Origin: a virus
IMG/VR virus record: IMGVR_UViG_3300017782_000091
Coordinates: 1 to 33,996 of that record
Direction: 5' to 3' (one strand)
DNA: 33,996 nt
In this document: one piece after another, positions 8,070-15,147 of the stretch
Layout of the letters: the number at the start of each line of letters is the position of its first letter
How positions within the stretch are numbered: the first letter of the stretch is position 1
Notes under the pieces: model-generated
Told to the model about the DNA's origin: nothing
Database searches by the model: none
The model's input: the letters and a program-made list of their open reading frames with translations, nothing else
Program-made: the position numbers and the translations under genes

Positions 8070-8589
8070 ACACCATAAAGACAGAGACGGTTCGTGTAGT
8101 GCTAGAGGTGAGAAGGCTGAGACGCTGTTCGCTAAGTCACTACACTATCTTGGATTCACTACAGAGGTAGCGGAGTTCCAAGATCAAATGAAACACATAG
8201 ACTACTTTATCCAAATAGATGGATCAGTAGATGTGAAAGCAAGGAAACGATTATCCAGAAGTGGAGGCGATCAAGATGAATATGTGTGGGTAGAGTTCTT
8301 AGGTACAACTGGTAGAAAAGGTTGGCTCTATGGACAGCAGACACATATGGCTTTTGAAAGACTACGAGACTTTGTTGTCGTACCAAGAGCTGAGCTTGCT
8401 ACATTGTGTGAAGCTATCGTAGAAGATGAGATCGTTACTAATGTAGCAGAAGCTCATCTTCGTAAGTATAGTAGACGAAACTGTAAATCCTTATGCAGTT
8501 TGATTCCGATGAAGACTATAACCAAACGCTTACCTGTAATATTATTAAAAAAATATGATGATGAAAAATGTGAAAACAGTTCTGATTGA
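8056..8589 (+). CDS. putative PD-(D/E)XK-type nuclease
   Basis: A 177-residue protein. Residues 15-60 hold RGEKAETLFAKSL, then HIDYFI and VDVKARK. This helix, Asp, DxK arrangement matches the core of PD-(D/E)XK nucleases: an N-terminal helix with Glu, a metal-binding Asp, then D-V-K. The following WVEF and GWLYGQQTHMAFE resemble small phage endonuclease-like proteins from marine podoviruses, from memory. The C-terminal 50 residues are basic. It lies between DNA polymerase and the gp6-like exonuclease, so a role in recombination or DNA processing is likely. The start overlaps the preceding gene by 14 bases and the end overlaps the exonuclease by 35. Fold assignment is inference. Confidence 0.6.
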   Translation: MTYYKHHKDRDGSCSARGEKAETLFAKSLHYLGFTTEVAEFQDQMKHIDYFIQIDGSVDVKARKRLSRSGGDQDEYVWVEFLGTTGRKGWLYGQQTHMAFERLRDFVVVPRAELATLCEAIVEDEIVTNVAEAHLRKYSRRNCKSLCSLIPMKTITKRLPVILLKKYDDEKCENSSD

Positions 8590-9271
8590 TGGAGATGAAA
8601 TCTCTTATCGTTCAGCTTGTGCTTGTGAACAGCCATTGAAGTGGGACGCTGATACTTGGACGATACATTCTTCTGAGCAAGATATGTTTCAACTCCTTGA
8701 GTCTGAAATCAAACGAGCTATGGCAGAGACTAACACTGACCGCTATCAGATAGCTGTGAGTAGTCCGACTAACTTCCGTAAGGAGATAGATAAAAACTAT
8801 AAAGCACATCGTAAAGCTACACGAAAACCTTTAGGTCTAGCTTCGTGTAGACAATACCTCATAGACAAACATATGGCTGTGTGGATGAATGATATAGAAG
8901 CTGATGATGTTATTGGTATCTGGGCAGATCCAGAACAGAACATGATATGGGCTATTGATAAAGACTTTCTCACTATACCTAGTCAACTACTTAGACCTAG
9001 CGGTTACTTGCGTATCAGTGAAGAGAATGCAGACTCTAACCTAAGACTACAAACTATGATAGGTGACAAGGCTGATGGCTTTGAAGGTGTTAAAGGTTTT
9101 GGTCCAGTCACTGCACTGAAGTGGATACAGAAACATGGAGACACTTGGCAATCTGTTCTTGATGCTTTCCTTAGTAAAGGATTGACAGAAGAGGACTGTA
9201 CTCGTAATGCTAGACTAGCAAGAATACTAAGAAACTATGATGAAAAATACAACTGGCAACCTACCTACTGA
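8555..9271 (+). CDS. 5'-3' exonuclease (T7 gp6-like, FEN family)
   Basis: A 238-residue nuclease, shorter than T7 gp6 (300 aa). The FEN-family metal sites are visible: LIDGDEISYR at the N terminus (D12, D14), FRKEIDKNYKAHR for the DNA-binding arch, DIEADDVIG and AIDKDF for further acidic ligands, and GDKADGFEGVKGFGPVTA for the helix-hairpin-helix that grips the duplex. It would remove RNA primers, degrade host DNA and support recombination. Three ATG codons in a row (8555-8563) make the exact start uncertain by two residues. It overlaps both neighbours. Confidence 0.93.
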   Translation: MMMKNVKTVLIDGDEISYRSACACEQPLKWDADTWTIHSSEQDMFQLLESEIKRAMAETNTDRYQIAVSSPTNFRKEIDKNYKAHRKATRKPLGLASCRQYLIDKHMAVWMNDIEADDVIGIWADPEQNMIWAIDKDFLTIPSQLLRPSGYLRISEENADSNLRLQTMIGDKADGFEGVKGFGPVTALKWIQKHGDTWQSVLDAFLSKGLTEEDCTRNARLARILRNYDEKYNWQPTY

Positions 9272-9545
9272 TGCACAAGAAAGGAAAGCGATCCCTATTT
9301 ATAGAGGATTTATTAAGTACTTTCCAGATGCTATCGTTGAAGTAACGAAGTGTTCTGTTCGTGGGAACAATCAACACCATCCAGATAAGGATGTACACTG
9401 GGACAAGTCTAAGTCTACAGATGAACTAGATAGTATGATGCGTCATCTACTAGAAGAAGACTGGGCAGCTGTAGCTTGGAGAGCTATGGCAAACCTACAA
9501 CGAGAGTGTGATAAAAAGAAGGAGTCTACCCTATATGAAAATTGA
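9237..9545 (+). CDS. DUF5664-like protein, putative dATP/dGTP diphosphohydrolase domain
   Basis: A 102-residue protein that matches from memory the small phage family DUF5664, often labelled dATP/dGTP diphosphohydrolase. The key patterns are RKAIPIYRGFIKYFPDAI, EVTKCSVRGNNQHHP, VHWDKSKSTDELDSMMRHL and a terminal AVAWRAMANLQRE. His, Asp and Glu residues in NQHHP, HWD and RHLLEED could bind metal. It overlaps the exonuclease by 35 bases and the next gene by 11. The proposed role is tuning of the nucleotide pool. No PurZ- or DatZ-like gene is in the window, so it is not evidence for a 2-aminoadenine genome. Confidence 0.7.
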   Translation: MMKNTTGNLPTDAQERKAIPIYRGFIKYFPDAIVEVTKCSVRGNNQHHPDKDVHWDKSKSTDELDSMMRHLLEEDWAAVAWRAMANLQRECDKKKESTLYEN

Positions 9546-9732
9546 AGATACAAAACAGTTTCCAAATATAACTAAAACTTTGTTAACTAGTTTAGACGAA
9601 AAGTTTCCTCAAAGAGACTTTCCTGCTACAGATAATGTAGCTGAGCTTAACTATCACTACGGACAGCGATCCGTTATTCAGTTTTTGAAACATCAATATA
9701 AAATTCAAAACGAAAATATATTAAATAACTAA
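9535..9732 (+). CDS. small protein of unknown function
   Basis: A 65-residue protein from ATG 9535, which has a good AAGGAG about 10 bases upstream. An upstream GTG at 9508 in the same frame is less likely. The sequence is polar with aromatic residues (ELNYHYGQRSVIQFLKHQY) and no obvious motif. The similar position in T7 holds small genes between exonuclease and portal that are mostly non-essential or act in virion assembly. I do not recognise it. Confidence 0.6.
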   Translation: MKIEDTKQFPNITKTLLTSLDEKFPQRDFPATDNVAELNYHYGQRSVIQFLKHQYKIQNENILNN

Positions 9733-9736
9733 TATC

Positions 9737-9958
9737 ATGGGGACACCAAAAGTAAATATACCAGAGCCTACACCTCCACCACCACCACCTCCACCTCCTA
9801 CACCTACAGCTAGAACTGCTAAAACTGTAGCTCAGAGACGAGGTCCAAGCGGTACTCGTAGACGCACAGGTGGATTATCTATACTATCACTTCGTAGACC
9901 GAGAGTAAGCGGAGGTATGGGTAGTAGTCCACGACGGTCTGGCTTAGGCGGTTACTAA
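9737..9958 (+). CDS. proline-rich, arginine-rich tail or assembly protein (T7 gp7.3-like)
   Basis: A 73-residue low-complexity protein: a proline run at about residues 9-21 (nine consecutive Pro), then an Arg/Gly/Ser-rich half containing RRTGGLSILSLRR and ending RRSGLGGY. T7 gp7.3, a virion-associated protein needed for tail assembly and adsorption, is also disordered with a basic, Ser/Gly-rich end, and many marine T7-like phages encode a Pro-run version just before the portal. Position and composition support the call; there is no catalytic motif. The start follows the previous stop through TAATATCATG. Confidence 0.65.
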   Translation: MGTPKVNIPEPTPPPPPPPPPTPTARTAKTVAQRRGPSGTRRRTGGLSILSLRRPRVSGGMGSSPRRSGLGGY

Positions 9959-9991
9959 TCACCACCACTAACTAATAGTTGCTTCAACTTT

Positions 9992-11506
9992 ATGCATAAA
10001 ACAGCTCAACAAATATATACAACACTAGAAAGCAAACGCTTTCAATATGTGGACAGAGCCAGACAGTGTTCTAAACTAACAATTCCTTATGTTATGCCAG
10101 ACGAAGGGTTTGGTTCACATAGTAAATTGGACACACCCTTTCAAGGAATCGGTGCAAGAGCTGTTAATAACTTGGCATCTAAATTGCTACTAGCATTACT
10201 ACCTCCCAACGCTCCGTTTTTTAGGTTGAATATAGATACCTATCAACTAAGAGCAGAGGGATCTCCAGAGGAACTTATCACTGAGATAGAGACCTCTTTA
10301 CAACAAGTAGAAGAAGCTGTTATGGATGAGATCAGTAGGGAAGCCTACCGAACAGGAATCCATGAAGCTGTTAAACATTTAATTATAACTGGCAATGCCT
10401 TAATTTATTTACCAGATGATGGTGGTATGCGTGTATTTCATTTGGATCGTTTTGTGGTTAAGCGTGATCCTATGGGTAATATCATAAAGATAGCTACTAA
10501 AGAAGATATAGCTTTCTCAGCTCTTCCTCAAGAGATTCAAGCACAGCTAGGTAGTGATAGTGACCATGATACTTTACAATTATATACAGCTGTTTGTAGA
10601 GAAGATAACAAATGGCGAGTATTTCAAGATGTAAAAGACATTAGAATTTCAGATGGATTCTATGATATAGATAAGAATCCTTTTATCCCTTTACGATTCT
10701 CTCGTGTAGACGGAGAAGATTACGGACGCTCATATGTAGAAGAGTATCTAGGAGATATACAATCGCTAGAATCTTTGACTAGAGCTATTGTAGAAGGTAG
10801 TGCGGCTGCTGCTAAAGTGTTGTTTATGGTTAACCCTAATGGTATAACTAGACCACGACAGTTAGCAGAGTCAGCAAACGGAGCTATTGTTTCTGGACAA
10901 GCACAAGATGTGTCTGTCCTACAACTTAATAAGTTCAATGACTTTAGAGTTGCTCAAGAAACTATGGCACAGATCAAAGACCGTATAGGTCATGCGTTCT
11001 TGTTAACATCTGGTGTTGTTCGTAATGCAGAGCGTGTCACAGCAGAAGAGATCAGAATGCTTAGCCAAGAGCTAGAGACTGCGATTGGTGGTCTATACTC
11101 TTTATTAAGTACAGAGCTTCAGTTACCGTTAGTAAATAGACTGATGACGGTAATGAATAAGAACAAGTCATTACCAAAACTACCAAAAGATTTAGTAAAC
11201 CCAGTTATTATTACTGGAGTAGAAGCATTAGGACGAGGCAACGATCTACAAAAATTAGATCTATTCCTTGGTGGAGCGGCTCAGATAGTTGGTCCAGAAT
11301 CTCTAATGCAATTTGTTAATGTACCAGAATACTTTAAACGAAGAGCTACTTCGTTGGGAATCAAGACTACTGGTCTAATTAAGTCACAAGAAGAATTAAA
11401 TGCAGAACAAGCTCAATTCCAGAATCAAGCCTTGACAGAAAAGCTTGGACCTGCTGGAATCAAAGCGGTCTCAGACCAAATAAAAGATCAACCAATAGAG
11501 CAATAA
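9992..11506 (+). CDS. portal (head-tail connector) protein (T7 gp8-like)
   Basis: A 504-residue portal (T7 gp8 is 536). It forms the dodecameric ring at one capsid vertex through which DNA is packaged and ejected. Typical family features are the helical start with repeated Arg/Tyr (YTTLESKRFQYVDRARQC), GARAVNNLASKLLLALLPPNAPFF, ITGNALIYLPDDGGMRVF, and the long helical crown with AERVTAEEIRMLSQELE followed by LQLPLVNRLM. The C terminus is Gln/Glu-rich. There is no Shine-Dalgarno; a 33-base gap separates it from the gp7.3-like gene. It is followed after four bases by the scaffold gene. Confidence 0.95.
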   Translation: MHKTAQQIYTTLESKRFQYVDRARQCSKLTIPYVMPDEGFGSHSKLDTPFQGIGARAVNNLASKLLLALLPPNAPFFRLNIDTYQLRAEGSPEELITEIETSLQQVEEAVMDEISREAYRTGIHEAVKHLIITGNALIYLPDDGGMRVFHLDRFVVKRDPMGNIIKIATKEDIAFSALPQEIQAQLGSDSDHDTLQLYTAVCREDNKWRVFQDVKDIRISDGFYDIDKNPFIPLRFSRVDGEDYGRSYVEEYLGDIQSLESLTRAIVEGSAAAAKVLFMVNPNGITRPRQLAESANGAIVSGQAQDVSVLQLNKFNDFRVAQETMAQIKDRIGHAFLLTSGVVRNAERVTAEEIRMLSQELETAIGGLYSLLSTELQLPLVNRLMTVMNKNKSLPKLPKDLVNPVIITGVEALGRGNDLQKLDLFLGGAAQIVGPESLMQFVNVPEYFKRRATSLGIKTTGLIKSQEELNAEQAQFQNQALTEKLGPAGIKAVSDQIKDQPIEQ

Positions 11507-11510
11507 TATT

Positions 11511-12254
11511 ATGGCAGATTTACAACAAGTCCAAATCAATGAGCCTGTAGAGGAAACAAACAAAACTCTAGAGCAACAAGCCGCTGAACAAGATTCAGTA
11601 GCTAATCCCACCACAGACGAGAATCGTCCAGAGTGGTTACCAGAGAAGTTTAACTCACCAGAAGAGTTAGCTAAATCTTATAATGAGTTACAATCAAAAC
11701 TATCCCAACCAGAAGAAGAATCAACTGAGGAGCAACCTACCGAAACTGAAGGTGGGAATATTAACTCCGCAATTAGCTCGGCAACTACTGAGTTTGAAGA
11801 GACAGGAGAACTCACGGATGCATCGTACAAAGCTTTGGCTGAAGCAGGTATTCCGAAAGAGTTTGTTGACGCTTATATGGCTGGTCAGACAGCGGTTGCT
11901 GACACTGAATCCGTCCAAGTCATGGACACAGTGGGTGGTCAAGAGCAGTATGAAGCTATGGCAGAATGGGCTATGGAAAATTTATCAGACGCTGAGTTGG
12001 ATACATACAATCAAATGGTAGAATCTGGTTCTATGGAGCAAGCACAGATGGCTGTAACAGGTCTACACGCTCGTTATACTGGTTCTGGTGGAGCTGGGGT
12101 TAACTTAGCTCAAGGAGGAACTAGCGGACTTGGTATCAAACCTTTTAATTCTGCCGCTCAAGTAACTGAAGCAATGCGAGACAAACGATACTCTACAGAT
12201 CCTGCATATCGCAAAGAAGTAGAACAACGCCTCTCTGTTTCTAATGCTTTCTAG
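11511..12254 (+). CDS. capsid assembly scaffolding protein (T7 gp9-like)
   Basis: A 247-residue, strongly acidic and Gln/Glu-rich protein between portal and capsid genes, as in T7 (gp9, 307 aa). Segments include RPEWLPEKFNSPEELAKSYNELQ, a motif very common in scaffolds of T7-like phages, a Thr/Glu-rich linker and a C-terminal basic helix (MRDKRYSTDPAYRKEVEQRL) that should contact the capsid protein. It would form the internal core of the procapsid and leave before DNA packaging. It begins at TAATATTATG without a Shine-Dalgarno. Confidence 0.92.
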   Translation: MADLQQVQINEPVEETNKTLEQQAAEQDSVANPTTDENRPEWLPEKFNSPEELAKSYNELQSKLSQPEEESTEEQPTETEGGNINSAISSATTEFEETGELTDASYKALAEAGIPKEFVDAYMAGQTAVADTESVQVMDTVGGQEQYEAMAEWAMENLSDAELDTYNQMVESGSMEQAQMAVTGLHARYTGSGGAGVNLAQGGTSGLGIKPFNSAAQVTEAMRDKRYSTDPAYRKEVEQRLSVSNAF

Positions 12255-12266
12255 AGGCACACTTTT

Positions 12267-12662
12267 ATGAATATGGAACTTATAAGTTTAATCGGAGGCT
12301 CAATTAGTGGGTTTCTTTTCAAAATGGCTGGTGTGCTTATACAAGCACAAGTAGACATGGCGAAAGGTAAGATAGAAGCACAACAAGCTGCTGATGAATC
12401 TCACGATAAAGCTGCACAAAGAGGTGGGCAATGGGTTCGTAGGGGAATAGTAGTAGCTGTTCTCTTTGCGATTGTTGTCGCTCCATTCATTGTAGCGTTC
12501 AACCCAAGTATAGGAGTTACTATTCCTATTGAGAAAGGGTTTTGGATATTTAAAAATATAGCCTATGAGACACAACAAGGCTTACTTATTCACGATTCAG
12601 TGATTCAAAGTTTATATGCAATAATAGGATTTTATTTTGGAAGCAGTACATTAAATAAATAA
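12267..12662 (+). CDS. small membrane protein, possible holin
   Basis: A 131-residue protein with three candidate membrane segments: about residues 5-25 (LISLIGGSISGFLF), about 58-80 (GIVVAVLFAIVVAPFIVAF) and about 112-126 (SLYAIIGFYFGSS). A charged helical linker (MAKGKIEAQQAADESHDKAAQR) lies between the first two. The layout resembles three-segment phage holins, which make the inner membrane leak at lysis, but the gene sits in the head-gene block and no endolysin is beside it, so a virion or membrane-remodelling role is also possible. A second single-segment holin candidate lies at 30154. Start at 12267; an alternative ATG is two codons later. Confidence 0.5.
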   Translation: MNMELISLIGGSISGFLFKMAGVLIQAQVDMAKGKIEAQQAADESHDKAAQRGGQWVRRGIVVAVLFAIVVAPFIVAFNPSIGVTIPIEKGFWIFKNIAYETQQGLLIHDSVIQSLYAIIGFYFGSSTLNK

Positions 12663-12904
12663 TGAGCAAACGAAAGGGCGTGTCGCTTCGTAAAGAACAT
12701 AAGAATAAATCTGGTGGTCTTTCAGAAGCTGGTAGAAAATATTACAACCGTAAGACAGGCTCAAACCTCAAGAGACCGCAACCAGAAGGAGGACCAAGGA
12801 AGCGGTCTTTTTGTGCAAGAATGAGTGGAGTTAAAGGACCTATGAAAGATTCTAAAGGTAGACCAACTCGTAAAGCTCTAGCACTTAGAAAGTGGAAGTG
12901 CTAA
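12662..12904 (+). CDS. small basic protein, marine-phage type (DUF6321-like)
   Basis: An 80-residue, Lys/Arg-rich protein. GLSEAGRKYYNRKTGSNLKRP and RKRSFCARMSGVKGPMKDSKG, ending TRKALALRKWKC, match a small family I recall from marine viruses (probably DUF6321). The two conserved Cys (one in FCARM, one at the C terminus) may bind metal. The ATG overlaps the stop of the membrane protein by one base (TAATG). It is the first of a run of mini-genes for basic proteins before the capsid gene. Function unknown; DNA or RNA binding or a packaged cationic protein is plausible. Confidence 0.75.
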   Translation: MSKRKGVSLRKEHKNKSGGLSEAGRKYYNRKTGSNLKRPQPEGGPRKRSFCARMSGVKGPMKDSKGRPTRKALALRKWKC

Positions 12905-12984
12905 TGAAAGGTTGTGGTTGTGCTAAATGTATGCGAAAGTCTTTATCAATAAAGAAAGGAAAACGATATGCCAAAAGTAGGTAA
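12904..12984 (+). CDS. 26-residue Cys-rich basic peptide
   Basis: A mini-gene whose ATG overlaps the previous stop by one base (TAATG) and whose end overlaps the next gene. The peptide starts MKGCGCAKCMRK, with three Cys in a CxCxxC pattern that could bind zinc, and ends in a Lys/Arg-rich tail. Its composition fits the neighbouring basic mini-proteins and the junctions are as tight as for accepted genes. It is too short for a firm call. Confidence 0.45.
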   Translation: MKGCGCAKCMRKSLSIKKGKRYAKSR

Positions 12985-13072
12985 AAAGAAATATCCTTAT
13001 ACTAAAGAAGGTATGAAGGAAGCTAAAGCGACAGCGAAGCGTAAAGGTTTAAAAATCAAATACGGTAAATAA
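12968..13072 (+). CDS. 34-residue basic protein, marine-phage type
   Basis: A 34-residue protein, MPKVGKKKYPYTKEGMKEA followed by a Lys/Arg-rich end. I recall very similar MPKVG-K-YPYT-GM-EAK peptides next to head genes in marine podoviruses and myoviruses. It has one of the better ribosome binding sites in the window (AAAGGA, about 8 bases upstream) and overlaps the previous mini-gene by 17 bases. Function unknown; its strong positive charge suggests nucleic acid or capsid-interior contact. Confidence 0.65.
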   Translation: MPKVGKKKYPYTKEGMKEAKATAKRKGLKIKYGK

Positions 13073-13073
13073 T

Positions 13074-13226
13074 ATGGCTAAAATATGTCCAGCAGGTATC
13101 GCATGGGCTAAGCGTAAGTTTGATGTGTATCCATCTGCATATGCTAATATGGCTGCTTCCAAGTATTGTAAGTCTAGCACTTACGGTAAAAGTAAACGAA
13201 AGAAACTTTCAGTTAAAAAGAAATAA
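13074..13226 (+). CDS. 50-residue basic protein, CPAGIAWAKR family
   Basis: A 50-residue protein with CPAGIAWAKRKFDVYPSAYA and NMAASKYCKSS, then a Lys-rich tail. This pattern is familiar as a short conserved domain in marine phage proteins, sometimes fused to the domain found in the next gene. Two Cys are conserved. One base separates it from the previous stop (TAATATG). Function unknown; as a separate gene beside its usual fusion partner it may represent a split version of that protein. Confidence 0.65.
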   Translation: MAKICPAGIAWAKRKFDVYPSAYANMAASKYCKSSTYGKSKRKKLSVKKK

Positions 13227-13228
13227 CT

Positions 13229-13480
13229 ATGGGAGAACTAGCTAAGTGGCGTTCGCAGAACTGGGTTCGTATAGGAACAGACGGTAAGATCAAAGGCGAA
13301 TGCGGTACAAGCAAAAACAAAAAGAATCCAGACAGATGTCTGCCAATGGCAAAAGCTAGAAGTCTCTCAACTTCTCAAAGAGCTGCAACAGCAAAGAAAA
13401 AGAAAAACGCTCAGAAAGGTGGACGCAAAGTTGTAGCTAATACTCCAGCCGCTCGTGTACGGTTGAAGATAAAACGATAG
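13229..13480 (+). CDS. small basic protein (DUF5872-like)
   Basis: An 83-residue protein. WRSQNWVRIGTDGKIKGECG, then NPDRCLPMAKARSLS and a long Lys/Arg/Ala tail resemble the small domain I recall as DUF5872, found in marine phages and algal viruses. Conserved Trp and Cys suggest a small folded head followed by a disordered cationic tail. It closes the basic mini-gene cassette; a 126-base non-coding gap follows before the capsid gene. Confidence 0.65.
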   Translation: MGELAKWRSQNWVRIGTDGKIKGECGTSKNKKNPDRCLPMAKARSLSTSQRAATAKKKKNAQKGGRKVVANTPAARVRLKIKR

Positions 13481-13606
13481 AATTTAGTCTCTAATACTAG
13501 TAGCACAAGACCCTTCGTGGAGGATAATCTTAGGTTAGCAAATGTAGATAAAGGACACCACAAACAATACAATCAATAAAAATCAAAATAGAAAGAAACA
13601 TATATC
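13481..13606 (+). promoter_or_regulatory. leader and likely promoter region of the capsid gene
   Basis: 126 bases with no gene, upstream of the most highly expressed gene, in the place of T7 promoter phi10. It contains TAATACTAGTAGCAC at 13493-13507, which shares only its first six bases with the T7 promoter, and a purine-rich AGAAAGAAA about 8-16 bases before the ATG that may serve as ribosome binding site. No firm promoter can be drawn from sequence alone. Confidence 0.4.
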
Positions 13607-14635
13607 ATGTCTAATACAACGGCAAATAGAGTCGGTGCTATCAATGGCGGAGCAGATAAAGATGCATTGTTTCTGAAAGTATTCTCTGGTGAGATCCTAA
13701 CCACATTTGATGAAATCAATGTGATGAAAGAACTCCACACAGTGCGTACTATCAGTAACGGTAAATCAGCTCAGTTCCCTGCCACAGGTGTAGCGTCCGC
13801 AAAATATCATACAGTTGGTGAAAGCATTGGTCTAAGTACAAACGGTTATCTTTCAGACATCAAAAGTGCTGAAATTACTGTTAACATTGACGATGTTCTA
13901 TTATCTTCTGTATTCCTAGCAAACATTGACGAGTTAAAAACACACTACGATGTACGAAGCATCTATGCTAAAGAGCTTGGTAAAGCTCTTGCAAACCGCT
14001 TTGACCAAGCTGTGATGAAAACACTTGTCGCTGGTGCTAGACAATCAGCAACAGTATCTGGCGGTAAAGCTGGTATCAGCTTCGCTGGGGATAACGCATT
14101 AGCAAACGCAGCTGACATCGTTAGCGGTTTGTTTGATGCAGCTCAGAAGCTTGACGAGAATGATGTACCATCAGACGATCGTTATGCTATCTTAACACCA
14201 ACAATGTACTACAAGTTAATTAGCGATAATACTTCTAACATTATCCTTAATCGTGACTTCGGTGGATCAGCTGACCCATCTCGTGCTACAGTTCCTCAAG
14301 TTGCTGGATTCAGCATCTACAAGTCTAACCACTTACAAGATGTTATTAATCTAACAGACGCTTCTGGTACTTCAACTGGTGACGGTGCATCTAACAATGA
14401 TGTGTTTGATGTTAACCCATCTGGTGGAACTCTTGGTTCTGGTTACAACGGTAACTTCACAAACACTGGTATCCTTGCTGGACATAAAGCTGGTGTTGGT
14501 ACTGTCAAGTTACTTGACTTAGCAACTGAGTCTGAATATCAGATTGATAGACAAGGTACTCTATTCGTAGCAAAATATGCTATGGGTCATGGCGTTATCC
14601 GCCCAGAGTGCTGTGTTGAAATCAAGACTGCTTAA
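13607..14635 (+). CDS. major capsid protein (T7 gp10A-like, HK97 fold)
   Basis: A 342-residue protein, almost the same length as T7 gp10A (344). It forms the icosahedral shell. Matching patterns include ALFLKVFSGEILTTFDE, the E-loop region with GKSAQFPATGVA, IDDVLLSSVFLANIDE, and the C-terminal end with EYQIDRQGTLFVAKYAMGHG. No frameshift-extended gp10B form is evident. Codon use is strict and the gene is isolated between a 126-base leader and a strong terminator, as expected for high expression. A single 8-bp hairpin at 13971-13990 lies inside the gene. Confidence 0.97.
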   Translation: MSNTTANRVGAINGGADKDALFLKVFSGEILTTFDEINVMKELHTVRTISNGKSAQFPATGVASAKYHTVGESIGLSTNGYLSDIKSAEITVNIDDVLLSSVFLANIDELKTHYDVRSIYAKELGKALANRFDQAVMKTLVAGARQSATVSGGKAGISFAGDNALANAADIVSGLFDAAQKLDENDVPSDDRYAILTPTMYYKLISDNTSNIILNRDFGGSADPSRATVPQVAGFSIYKSNHLQDVINLTDASGTSTGDGASNNDVFDVNPSGGTLGSGYNGNFTNTGILAGHKAGVGTVKLLDLATESEYQIDRQGTLFVAKYAMGHGVIRPECCVEIKTA

Positions 14636-14648
14636 CTCTTAACATAGT

Positions 14649-14684
14649 TGGGGGTCACACTTCGTGACCTCCAGCTTTTTTTTT
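14649..14684 (+). terminator. strong Rho-independent terminator after the capsid gene
   Basis: A 9-10 bp stem, GGGGGTCAC (14650-14658) with GTGACCTCC (14664-14672), one G-T wobble, loop ACTTC, followed by nine T (14676-14684). It lies 14 bases after the capsid stop, the position of the T7 late terminator T-phi. It should lower expression of the tail genes relative to capsid. Confidence 0.92.
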
Positions 14685-14707
14685 AACAAAAAGAAAGGAA
14701 TAATATT

Positions 14708-15118
14708 ATGGGAACATTTGGAAATACAGCTGACAATAACGATCCTACAAATTGGTTTACATCTGACTATAATTTCTCAAGCAACAATCTTACATTAGCT
14801 ATTAATAATAGTGTAACAGTTGATGGAGTATCACAGGATGCAAAATCTAATACAGGGATTGTAGACGCTGATTTAAACGAAACCCTTGGAGATGTGCGTG
14901 CTGTTTACTTAGCACTTGCTGAGACTTTGTTCTTAGCTTATCAAGCTAAACAAGATACCAGCACAACTAGTCACGGCTCTAATCGTTTGAAAATGTCTAG
15001 GTCACAGACTATAGACACTACAAATAATAAACGACACACTGTTTATACCATCGCTATTCAAGAAGACGGAACTCCAACTGTGGAATCATTTGCTTCTTCT
15101 GGTGTAGCTACTGAATAA
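14708..15118 (+). CDS. putative virion protein of unknown function
   Basis: A 136-residue, Asn/Thr/Ser-rich acidic protein with a central helix (NETLGDVRAVYLALAETLFLAYQA) and a beta-rich, polar C-terminal part. It lies between the capsid terminator and the gp11-like gene, has a clear ribosome binding site (AAAGGAA about 8 bases upstream) and is separated from both neighbours, so it may be well expressed. T7 has no gene of this kind here. A head decoration or head-tail joining protein is a guess from position and composition. Confidence 0.6.
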   Translation: MGTFGNTADNNDPTNWFTSDYNFSSNNLTLAINNSVTVDGVSQDAKSNTGIVDADLNETLGDVRAVYLALAETLFLAYQAKQDTSTTSHGSNRLKMSRSQTIDTTNNKRHTVYTIAIQEDGTPTVESFASSGVATE

Positions 15119-15124
15119 TTAATC

Positions 15125-15140
15125 TATATATATATATATA
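15125..15140. repeat. (TA)8 microsatellite
   Basis: Eight TA units between the 14708-15118 gene and the gp11-like gene, 7 bases before the latter's ATG. It leaves no room for a Shine-Dalgarno and makes an unstructured or self-pairing leader. Confidence 0.8.
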
Positions 15141-15147
15141 AAATAAC

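Noticed and set aside
9237-9545. Evidence for a 2-aminoadenine (Z) genome from the DUF5664-like gene
   Set aside because: No PurZ- or DatZ-like gene is present, and DUF5664-like genes are common in phages with ordinary DNA.
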